From positions 62,001-126,000 of the forward strand of contig NZ_JFHD01000001.1 in NCBI RefSeq assembly GCF_000698575.1: 64,000 nt of DNA, in the 5' to 3' direction. The notes below the pieces were generated by a model. The model was not told where the DNA came from. It ran no database searches and saw only the letters and a list, made by a program, of their open reading frames with translations. Positions 40,186 to 47,247 of the stretch are shown here, in pieces. The stretch's first letter is position 1. Every line of letters starts with the position of its first letter. The translations under genes were made by a program, and so were the position numbers. Source of the DNA: Caballeronia zhejiangensis (GTDB lineage Bacteria; Pseudomonadota; Gammaproteobacteria; Burkholderiales; Burkholderiaceae).

Positions 40186-41168
40186 CGCGCCGACTCGTCG
40201 TGCCACTGCGATGGCGTATCGAGTTCCTCGCCGAACGCGCGCTGAAAATATTCCGCGACGATCGGCCGTTCCGCTTCATCGCATTTGTTCAGGAAAGTGA
40301 GACGCAGCGCGAGCTTCGTATCGCGGAAAACTTCGCGGTTTTCCGCCCAGCTAATGACGGTGCGCGGCGACATCAGCGTCGAAAGATCACCCGCCGCGAA
40401 GCCGCGCCGCGTGAGGCCCGCCATGCTCACCATCGAATCGACGAGCGCGCGGCCCGCGTCGTCATCGAGCTGCGGCACGCGCGCGAGCACGATGCGGGCC
40501 TCTTCCTCGCGCGACAGATAGTTGAGCGTCGCGACGACGTTCCAGCGATCGATCTGCGCGTGATTCAACATCTGCGTGCCGTGATACATGCCGTTCAGAT
40601 TTCCGAGGCCGATCGTGTTGGTCGTCGCGAACAGCCGAAAAAAACGATGCGGCTGGATCACGCGGTTCTGGTCGAGCAGCGTAAAACTGCCGTCGCGTTC
40701 CAGAATTCGTTGAATCACGAACATCACGTCGGGACGGCCGGCGTCGTATTCGTCGAACACGAGCGCAACCGGCCGTTGCAGCGCCCAAGGCACGATGCCT
40801 TCCTGAAACTCGGTGATCTGCACGTCGTCGCGCACCACGATCGCGTCCTTGCCGACGAGATCGAGGCGGCTCACGTGGCCATCGAGATTGACGCGCATGC
40901 AAGGCCAGTTGAGCCGTGCCGCCACCTGTTCGATGTGAGTCGACTTGCCGGTGCCGTGCAGCCCCTGCACCATCACGCGCCGGTTGAATGCGAAGCCGGC
41001 GAGAATCGCCAGCGTGACCTCGGGATTGAAGCGGTACGCCTCGTCGATTTCCGGAACGTGCGGATCGCGCGTGCTGAACGCAGGAACGTCCAGATCGGTG
41101 TCGATTCCGAAAAGCGAGCGCACGGACACCTTCCGATCCGGCTCGTCCATCCATGTGTCGCGCATCAT
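40182..41168 (-). CDS. CobS-like AAA+ ATPase
   Basis: A 328-residue AAA+ ATPase strongly resembling cobaltochelatase subunit CobS. It begins with a conserved N-terminal FGIDTDLDVPAFS, then Walker A GLHGTGKST (69-77) and Walker B LVFDEYDA (136-142). The sensor/arginine-finger region is RFFRLFATTNTIGLGN. GGAGACG precedes ATG 41168. It is the first gene of the unit with the CobT-like protein and starts 51 bases from a CGRAAC-N5-GTTYCG-like palindrome shared with the divergent IclR gene. That shared control ties it to the sulfonate island rather than to vitamin B12 synthesis. Confidence 0.85.
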   Translation of the reverse strand: MMRDTWMDEPDRKVSVRSLFGIDTDLDVPAFSTRDPHVPEIDEAYRFNPEVTLAILAGFAFNRRVMVQGLHGTGKSTHIEQVAARLNWPCMRVNLDGHVSRLDLVGKDAIVVRDDVQITEFQEGIVPWALQRPVALVFDEYDAGRPDVMFVIQRILERDGSFTLLDQNRVIQPHRFFRLFATTNTIGLGNLNGMYHGTQMLNHAQIDRWNVVATLNYLSREEEARIVLARVPQLDDDAGRALVDSMVSMAGLTRRGFAAGDLSTLMSPRTVISWAENREVFRDTKLALRLTFLNKCDEAERPIVAEYFQRAFGEELDTPSQWHDESAR

Positions 41169-41218
41169 GAGGCTTCGTCTCCCGTAGCAGAGACTTCAGC
41201 ATAGCAACTATTCTTTTT

Positions 41219-41235
41219 CGGAACAATTCATTTCG
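41219..41235. promoter_or_regulatory. Operator-like palindrome between CobS-like and IclR genes
   Basis: CGGAAC-AATTC-ATTTCG, an imperfect member (four of six positions in the second arm) of the 17-bp motif seen before xsc. It lies in the 137-bp divergent region. Confidence 0.45.
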
Positions 41236-41305
41236 TTTATTTTTATCAAAACGGCGTATGAGGCGGCGATCGGCACCTCATTTAAAATAATGTCGACAAA
41301 TTGAT

Positions 41306-42073
41306 ATGGAAATCATGCCGATGGACAAGCCCGACACGCCCACGCTGCGCGCCTTCGCGCTGCTGGAATATCTGGTCCAGGCGGGCAACCCCGTGTCGCT
41401 GACGGACATGGCCGACGACATGGGTATGCCGAAGCCTTCGCTGCATCGCATGCTCGCGTCGCTCGAAGCGGGCGGACTCGTGATTCGCGAGCCCGGCGAC
41501 CGAAACGCGTATGTCGTCGGCCCGCGTCTCGCGCAACTCGGTCTCAACGTGATGACGCACGCGGGCGCACGGCGTTTGCGTCATGCGATCCTCACCCGGC
41601 TCGTCTCCGATCTCGGCGAGACCTGCAATCTGACGATGCTGCATGAAAACGAAGTGCTGTATCTGGATCGCGTGGAAGCGCCGTGGCCGCTCAGGCTCGA
41701 CCTCAAGCCCGGCTCGCATGTACCCGTCTGGTGCAGCGCGAGCGGCAAGCTGCTACTCGCGCTGCAACCGCGCGAGGAACGCAATGCGCTCGTGCGCGCG
41801 ATGAAACTCGAGCGCTACACCGCAAACACGATCACCGACACGGAAATGCTGGAAGCGGAATTGGACCGCATCGCGAAGAAGGGCGTGGCGATCGACAACG
41901 AGGAGTTCGTGCAGGGCATCGTGTGCGCGGCCGCGCCCATCGCCGACGCGCACGGCACATGTATCGCGGCGATCGCCGTTCACGCGCCTGTGTCGCGCAC
42001 GCCGCTCTCGCGCGCGCTGGAAATGGTGCCGCGTCTGAAGGAAGCCGCGGTGGAGTTGGGCAAGACATTCTAA
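41306..42073 (+). CDS. IclR-family regulator
   Basis: A 255-residue IclR protein. The winged helix (TPTLRAFALLEYLVQAGNPVSLTDMADDMGMPKPSLHRML) is at 10-50, and the ligand domain with ETCNLTMLHENEVLYLDRVEAPWPLRL follows. It is clearly paralogous to the regulator at 46205-47029, sharing the REPG..NAYV.GPRL.. and LKPGSHVP blocks. Starts at 41306, 41315 or 41321 are possible; none has a strong ribosome site. It is divergent from the CobS/CobT-like unit. It may regulate that unit or the taurine or isethionate genes. Confidence 0.88.
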   Translation: MEIMPMDKPDTPTLRAFALLEYLVQAGNPVSLTDMADDMGMPKPSLHRMLASLEAGGLVIREPGDRNAYVVGPRLAQLGLNVMTHAGARRLRHAILTRLVSDLGETCNLTMLHENEVLYLDRVEAPWPLRLDLKPGSHVPVWCSASGKLLLALQPREERNALVRAMKLERYTANTITDTEMLEAELDRIAKKGVAIDNEEFVQGIVCAAAPIADAHGTCIAAIAVHAPVSRTPLSRALEMVPRLKEAAVELGKTF

Positions 42074-42168
42074 AGGCCCGTTCCGGATCAGCCGTATAAA
42101 AAAACGCAACCGGACGTTCTGAAAATCGTGGCGTCGCCGCCGCTTCCCGGCGTAAAGTAGTCGTAATC

Positions 42169-42185
42169 CGAAACCAACCGTTCCG
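42169..42185. promoter_or_regulatory. Operator-like palindrome before IclR gene
   Basis: CGAAAC-CAACC-GTTCCG, five of six arm positions paired, ending 10 bases before the IclR start at 42196. A likely autoregulatory site. Confidence 0.55.
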
Positions 42186-42195
42186 TTTCCGATTC

Positions 42196-43044
42196 ATGCG
42201 CGACGTCACACATCTCGATCCTTCCGAACACGCCGGCGATGAAGCACGGACGCTTCGCCCGCTTGCCGTGCTCGAACAACTGGCGGCCGCCGGCCACGCC
42301 TACACGCTGTCGCAACTGGCGGCGCGCGTACGCATTCCCAAGGCCACATTGCTCCGGCTGATCGATTCGCTCGAAGCGCAGGGCTATGTCACGCACATGC
42401 CCGACTCGCGCGGCACCGATCGCGGCATCGCGCTCGGGCCGCGCGCCGCCCAGCTTGCACTCGCCACGCTCGCCAACAATTCGTTCACGCGCGCATGCCG
42501 GTCGATCCTGCGCTCGCTCGTCGACGTGATCGGCGAAAGCTGCAATCTCACCGCGCTCGACGGCGATACCGTCCTTTACATCGAGCGCGTCGAAACGGCC
42601 GAGCCGCTGCGCTTGCACATGCAGGCCGGCATGCGCGTGCCGCTGCATTGCACGGCGAGCGGCAAGCTGTTTCTTTCGCAGATGCCGCTGGCCGAGCGCC
42701 GCCAGATTCTCGGACGCCTCACGCTCACCAAGAAGACGCATCGCACGCTGACTGACCGGTCGTTGCTCGAAGCCGAGCTCGACCGGCTCGCGGCGCGCGG
42801 GATCGGCATCGATAACGAGGAGTTCGTGCTCGGCATGGTCGCGGTCGCGGTGCCCATCACCGACGCCTCCACCGGGCGCGCGCTCGCGTGCCTCGCCGCG
42901 CATGCGCCGACCGCGCGCGCGAATCTGAACGATCTGCTGCAGGCGGTTCCGCAGTTGCGCGAAACCGCCGTGAAACTCGCAACGCTCATCGATACGTCCG
43001 ACGGACTGACGCTCATGACGCGTCAACGCCCCGCCGCACGCTGA
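42196..43044 (+). CDS. IclR-family regulator
   Basis: A 282-residue IclR regulator with the winged helix at about 20-65 (RPLAVLEQLAAAGHAYTLSQLAARVRIPKATLLRLIDSLE) and a ligand domain (ESCNLTALDGDTVLYIERVETAEPLRLHMQ...). A short tail of about 20 residues extends past the usual end. It lies 227 bases upstream of xsc on the same strand and has the shared palindrome right before its start, so it is the best candidate for direct control of xsc. Confidence 0.88.
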   Translation: MRDVTHLDPSEHAGDEARTLRPLAVLEQLAAAGHAYTLSQLAARVRIPKATLLRLIDSLEAQGYVTHMPDSRGTDRGIALGPRAAQLALATLANNSFTRACRSILRSLVDVIGESCNLTALDGDTVLYIERVETAEPLRLHMQAGMRVPLHCTASGKLFLSQMPLAERRQILGRLTLTKKTHRTLTDRSLLEAELDRLAARGIGIDNEEFVLGMVAVAVPITDASTGRALACLAAHAPTARANLNDLLQAVPQLRETAVKLATLIDTSDGLTLMTRQRPAAR

Positions 43045-43183
43045 CTCCGCTTTTCGCCGAACTTGCCGCCGAACTTCCCGCCGAAGCCCGCCGCACGGGC
43101 ATCGGCGGCGATTCGCCCTTCTTTTGAACGACTTCATTCCGATTCTTTTAGAGACGAATCATTCCGTTTATTCGAAAAACAGG

Positions 43184-43212
43184 TTGACCGCGGAATCGGC
43201 CTGTCCTACGAT
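43184..43212 (+). promoter_or_regulatory. Sigma-70 promoter of xsc
   Basis: TTGACC (43184-43189) and TACGAT (43207-43212) are separated by exactly 17 bases, about 60 bases upstream of the xsc start. The expected transcript start is near 43219. Confidence 0.65.
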
Positions 43213-43231
43213 GTCTTCACGATACGAATTC

Positions 43232-43248
43232 CGGAACCGAACGTTCCG
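43232..43248. promoter_or_regulatory. Perfect palindromic operator upstream of xsc
   Basis: CGGAAC-CGAAC-GTTCCG has perfect six-base arms and a five-base spacer. It lies just downstream of the predicted transcript start and 23 bases before xsc, a position suited to repression by one of the IclR proteins. Confidence 0.7.
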
Positions 43249-43271
43249 TTTTATTTCACCCGGAGACATTC

Positions 43272-45116
43272 ATGAGCGAGCACGACCAAGCACGTCCGTC
43301 CAAGACCACCCTCGCCGCCACCGGCGCGGCGCCCAGCGGTCCGCAGGCGATGACCCCGTCCGAAGCATTCGTCGAAACGCTCGCCGCCAATGGCGTGACC
43401 GAGATGTTCGGCATCATGGGTTCGGCATTCATGGACGCGATGGACATCTTCGCGCCCGCCGGCATCCGTCTCATTCCGGTCGTGCACGAGCAGGGCGCGG
43501 GTCATATGGCCGACGGCTATTCGCGCGTGTCCGGTCGTCACGGCGTCGTCATTGGTCAGAATGGTCCGGGCATCAGCAATGCGGTGACGGCCATCGCTGC
43601 GGCGTACTGGGCGCACAGCCCGGTCGTGATCGTCACGCCGGAAGCCGGCACGATGGGCATCGGCCTCGGCGGTTTCCAGGAAGCGAAGCAACTGCCGATG
43701 TTCCAGGAATTCACGAAGTATCAGGGCCACGTCACGCATCCGGCGCGGATGGCCGAATTCACCGCGCGCTGCTTCGATCGCGCGATGTCCGAAATGGGAC
43801 CGACGCAGCTCAATATTCCGCGCGACTATTTTTACGGCCAGGTGAAGGTCGAGATTCCGAAGCCGCAGCGTCTCGATCGCGGCCCCGGTGGCGACCAGAG
43901 CCTGAACGAAGCGGCCGATCTGCTCGCGCAAGCGAAATTCCCCGTCATCATCTCGGGCGGCGGCGTGGTGATGTCCGATGCCATCGAAGAGTGCAAGGCG
44001 CTCGCGGAACGTCTGGGCGCGCCGGTCGTCAACAGCTATCTGCATAACGACTCGTTCCCGGCGAATCATCCGTTGTGGTGCGGCCCGCTCGGTTATCAAG
44101 GCTCGAAGGCGGCGATGAAGCTGCTCAGTCAGGCCGATGTCGTCATCGCGCTCGGTTCGCGCCTCGGACCGTTCGGCACGCTGCCGCAGCACGGTCTCGA
44201 CTACTGGCCGAAGGAAGCGAAGGTCATCCAGATCGATGCGGATCACAAGATGCTCGGCCTCGTGAAGAAGATTTCCGTCGGCATTTGCGGCGATGCGAAG
44301 GCGACTGCCATCGCGCTCACGCAACGTCTCGCGGACCGCAAGCTCGATTGCGATGCGACGAAGGATGCCCGCGCGAAAACCATCGCTTCTGAAAAAGCCG
44401 CGTGGGAGAAGGAGCTCGACGAGTGGACGCACGAGCGCGATCCGTACAGCCTCGACATGATCGAAGAGCAGAAGGGCGAGAAGCCCTTCAGCGGCGGCCA
44501 ATATCTGCATCCGCGTCAGGTGTTGCGCGAACTCGAAAAGGCGATGCCGGAAGACGTGATGGTCTCGACGGACATCGGCAACATCAACTCGGTCGCGAAC
44601 AGCTATCTGCGCTTCAACAAACCGCGCAGCTTCTTCGCGGCGATGAGCTGGGGTAATTGCGGCTATGCGTTCCCGACGATCATCGGCGCGAAGGTCGCGG
44701 CGCCGCATCGTCCGGCCGTGTCGTATGCGGGCGATGGCGCGTGGGGCATGAGCCTGATGGAGACCATGACATGCGTGCGCCACAACATTCCGGTGACGGC
44801 CGTCGTCTTCCATAACCGTCAATGGGGCGCGGAGAAGAAGAATCAGGTGGACTTCTATAACCGCCGCTTCGTCGCGGGCGAGCTCGACAATCAAAGCTTC
44901 GCCGAGATCGCGAAGGCGATGGGCGCGGAAGGCATCGTCGTCGACAAGCTGGAGGATGTGGGCCCGGCGCTGAAGAAGGCCATCGATCTGCAGATGAATC
45001 ATGGCAAGACGACGATCATCGAAATCATGTGCACGCGTGAGCTCGGCGATCCGTTCCGCCGCGATGCGCTCTCGAAGCCGGTACGCATGCTGGACAAGTA
45101 CAAGGACTACGTCTAA
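43272..45116 (+). CDS. xsc: Sulfoacetaldehyde acetyltransferase Xsc
   Basis: A 614-residue ThDP enzyme converting sulfoacetaldehyde plus phosphate to acetyl phosphate and sulfite, the desulfonation step shared by taurine, isethionate and sulfoacetate pathways. The catalytic Glu is Glu73 in HEQGAGHMADGYSR. Xsc-type signature text follows (QNGPGISN, TPEAGTMGIGLGGFQE), and the ThDP motif starts GDGAWGMSLME with FHNRQWGAEKKNQ. Its length exceeds that of acetolactate synthases by about 50 residues, as usual for Xsc. CCCGGAGAC precedes ATG 43272. It is followed by a strong hairpin and then pta. Confidence 0.96.
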   Translation: MSEHDQARPSKTTLAATGAAPSGPQAMTPSEAFVETLAANGVTEMFGIMGSAFMDAMDIFAPAGIRLIPVVHEQGAGHMADGYSRVSGRHGVVIGQNGPGISNAVTAIAAAYWAHSPVVIVTPEAGTMGIGLGGFQEAKQLPMFQEFTKYQGHVTHPARMAEFTARCFDRAMSEMGPTQLNIPRDYFYGQVKVEIPKPQRLDRGPGGDQSLNEAADLLAQAKFPVIISGGGVVMSDAIEECKALAERLGAPVVNSYLHNDSFPANHPLWCGPLGYQGSKAAMKLLSQADVVIALGSRLGPFGTLPQHGLDYWPKEAKVIQIDADHKMLGLVKKISVGICGDAKATAIALTQRLADRKLDCDATKDARAKTIASEKAAWEKELDEWTHERDPYSLDMIEEQKGEKPFSGGQYLHPRQVLRELEKAMPEDVMVSTDIGNINSVANSYLRFNKPRSFFAAMSWGNCGYAFPTIIGAKVAAPHRPAVSYAGDGAWGMSLMETMTCVRHNIPVTAVVFHNRQWGAEKKNQVDFYNRRFVAGELDNQSFAEIAKAMGAEGIVVDKLEDVGPALKKAIDLQMNHGKTTIIEIMCTRELGDPFRRDALSKPVRMLDKYKDYV

Positions 45117-45127
45117 GTCCTGCCTCA

Positions 45128-45157
45128 CGCCGCTGCGCGCCCGCGCAGCGGCGTTTT
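45128..45157 (+). terminator. Terminator between xsc and pta
   Basis: CGCCGCTGCGC (45128-45138) pairs perfectly with GCGCAGCGGCG (45143-45153), then TTTT. It lies 11 bases after the xsc stop and should lower pta expression relative to xsc. Confidence 0.85.
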
Positions 45158-45181
45158 CCGACCGACCATCGAGAGCCCGCC

Positions 45182-46195
45182 ATGAAAGCCATGCATCGCA
45201 TCATCGATCAGGCTCGCGACCTGCCGATGCGCGTCGTCCTCTCCGAAGCCGAAGACACGCGCGTCCTTCAGGCGGCGCAACGCGCGCACAGGGAAGGTAT
45301 CGCGCGCATTGTGCTCGCGGGTGCGAAAGCGCGCGCGTATCAGGTCGCGGATGGCGCGGGCATCGATCTCGAAGGCATCGAGGTGATCGATCCTTCTCAA
45401 TCATCGCTTGGCGAACGCTTTGCGGAAGAGCTTCTCGCGTTGCGCGAGAAAAAGGGCATGACGCCCGATCAGGCGCGCGCCGCCGTGCGCGATCCGCTGT
45501 GCTTCGCGAACCTCATGGTGCGTATGGGCGAGGCCGACGGATCGGTCTCCGGCGCGGTCAACACGACGGCGGATGTCGTGCGTAACGCGATTCAGATCAT
45601 CGGCGTTCGCCCTTCATTCAAGCTCGTTTCCAGCTTCTTTCTGATGATGCTCTGCGAGCCCTTTCATACGATGAAAGGCGGCCTCGTCTTTTCCGATTGC
45701 GCGCTCGTCGTCGAGCCGAATGCGGAGCAACTCGCCGAAATCGCGATGGCCGCGGCCGACAGCGCACGCAGTCTGCTGATGGAAGACCCGCGCGTCGCGA
45801 TGCTGTCGTTTTCGACGAGCGGCAGCGCGCATCATGCGGCCGTCGACAAGGTCATCGATGCGACGCGGCGCGTGAAGGAAGCGCGCCCCGGCCTCGCCAT
45901 CGATGGCGACGTGCAGCTCGACGCCGCGATCGTCGCCGAAATCGCGATGCGCAAGGTGCATCACTCGCAGATCGAAGGACACGCCAACACGCTGATCTTC
46001 CCGAGTCTGGAAGCGGGCAACATCGGCTACAAGCTCGCGGAGCGCATCGGCGGTGCGAAGGCTATCGGCCCGTTGTTGCAAGGGCTGGCGAAGCCCGCCA
46101 ACGATCTGTCGCGCGGCTGCAGCGCGGACGATATCTTTCACGTAATCGCCGTGACTTGCGTGCAGGCGCAGGCAGCGCGGCATCACCCGGCGTGA
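45182..46195 (+). CDS. pta: Phosphate acetyltransferase Pta
   Basis: A 337-residue enzyme turning the acetyl phosphate from Xsc into acetyl-CoA. It is the short single-domain form, with PTA_PTB family blocks DPLCFANLMVRMGEADGSVSGA, FKLVSSFFLMM, FSDCALVVEPN, MLSFSTSGSA, and VDGDVQLDAA-like text near the end, followed by ANTLIFPSLEAGNIGYKL. GAGAGCCCGCC precedes ATG 45182, 65 bases after xsc with a terminator between. The xsc-pta order is the usual one in sulfonate degraders. Confidence 0.95.
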   Translation: MKAMHRIIDQARDLPMRVVLSEAEDTRVLQAAQRAHREGIARIVLAGAKARAYQVADGAGIDLEGIEVIDPSQSSLGERFAEELLALREKKGMTPDQARAAVRDPLCFANLMVRMGEADGSVSGAVNTTADVVRNAIQIIGVRPSFKLVSSFFLMMLCEPFHTMKGGLVFSDCALVVEPNAEQLAEIAMAAADSARSLLMEDPRVAMLSFSTSGSAHHAAVDKVIDATRRVKEARPGLAIDGDVQLDAAIVAEIAMRKVHHSQIEGHANTLIFPSLEAGNIGYKLAERIGGAKAIGPLLQGLAKPANDLSRGCSADDIFHVIAVTCVQAQAARHHPA

Positions 46196-46204
46196 GCGCG
46201 CATC

Positions 46205-47029
46205 ATGGACACGCGAGCCGATACGGAAGCCTTCGCTCACCCTGAATCGACGGATGGCGCGCCGCTCGCCGAAAGCGCCGCGCGCAACGAAACGCCTACG
46301 CTGCGCGCATTCAGCGTGCTCGAACATCTGGTCGCGGCGAAGGGCGCGCTGTCGCTCGCGGAGCTGGCGAACATCATCGAGCAACCGAAGGCATCGCTGC
46401 ATCGCATGTTGCAATCGCTCGAAGCGGGCGGCTTCGTCGCGCGCGAGCCGGGCCAGAAGAACGCTTACGTGATCGGCCCGCGCCTCGAACGGCTCGGCGT
46501 CGACGTGATGATGCACAGCGGCGCGCGGCGCCAGCGTCATGCGATTCTGGAGCGTCTCGTCGCCGATCTCGGCGAAACGTGCAACCTGAGCACGCTGCAC
46601 GACACGCAAGTGCTTTATCTCGACCGCTGCGAATCGCCGTGGGCGCTGCGACTGGAGCTCAAGCCCGGATCGCATGTTCCCGCGCATTGCAGCGCGAGCG
46701 GCAAGCTGCTTCTTTCGATGATGCCGCGCGACGAACGCAGCGCGCTCGTTCGCGCGATGCGGCTCGAACGCTTCACGCCCAACACGCTCGACGATCCGAA
46801 CCTGCTCGAAGCGGAACTGGATCGCATCGCGAACAAGGGCATCGCCGTCGATAACGAAGAGTTCGTGTTGGGCATCGCCTGCGTCGCCGTGCCGGTTTTC
46901 GACTCGCGCGGCAAGTGCATCGCGGCCATCGCCGTGCATGGGCCGGTCTCGCGCATGGCGCTGTCCCGTGCGCTGACGTTCGTGCCGCGCCTGCAGGAAG
47001 CCGCCGCCGAGCTCACGGCCACTTTCTGA
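46205..47029 (+). CDS. IclR-family regulator
   Basis: A 274-residue IclR regulator that starts nine bases after pta and is probably co-transcribed with it. The winged helix (PTLRAFSVLEHLVAAKGALSLAELANIIEQPKASLHRML) is at about 29-67 and the ligand domain follows. It is highly similar to the regulator at 41306, which indicates duplication inside the island. Downstream lies the GMC dehydrogenase gene with its own palindromic site, a likely target. Confidence 0.88.
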   Translation: MDTRADTEAFAHPESTDGAPLAESAARNETPTLRAFSVLEHLVAAKGALSLAELANIIEQPKASLHRMLQSLEAGGFVAREPGQKNAYVIGPRLERLGVDVMMHSGARRQRHAILERLVADLGETCNLSTLHDTQVLYLDRCESPWALRLELKPGSHVPAHCSASGKLLLSMMPRDERSALVRAMRLERFTPNTLDDPNLLEAELDRIANKGIAVDNEEFVLGIACVAVPVFDSRGKCIAAIAVHGPVSRMALSRALTFVPRLQEAAAELTATF

Positions 47030-47193
47030 CGCGCCGCAGCATCGTTACTTCGGATGGCGAATCAATAAATCGCGGCTCAGGGACTACCCCAATCCCCCTT
47101 CCGCTTCTGAATCGGAATTCGCACTTTCCGTTTCACTTTCGCGAGCTTCCGCGCTTTTCTCTTGGCTTCCTTGCCCGCTTCTTCCACATTGAA

Positions 47194-47221
47194 CGAAACG
47201 CAAGCGAAACGATTCGTTCCA
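47194..47221. promoter_or_regulatory. Operator-like repeats before GMC dehydrogenase
   Basis: CGAAAC-GATTC-GTTCCA (47205-47221) matches the island motif, with a further direct half-site CGAAAC at 47194-47199, 11 bases upstream. The group ends 26 bases before the gene start. Confidence 0.55.
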
Positions 47222-47247
47222 AAAGAAGACCTCAGGAGACAGGTGTC

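Noticed and set aside
38455..41168. Cobalamin biosynthesis locus
   Set aside because: Only CobS- and CobT-like genes are present. No CobN, no corrin-ring genes and no cobalamin riboswitch are visible nearby.
43251..45128. A 625-codon minus-strand frame antisense to xsc
   Set aside because: It mirrors xsc almost exactly, contains only His/Arg/Ala-rich text and matches no family. It arises from strong codon bias.
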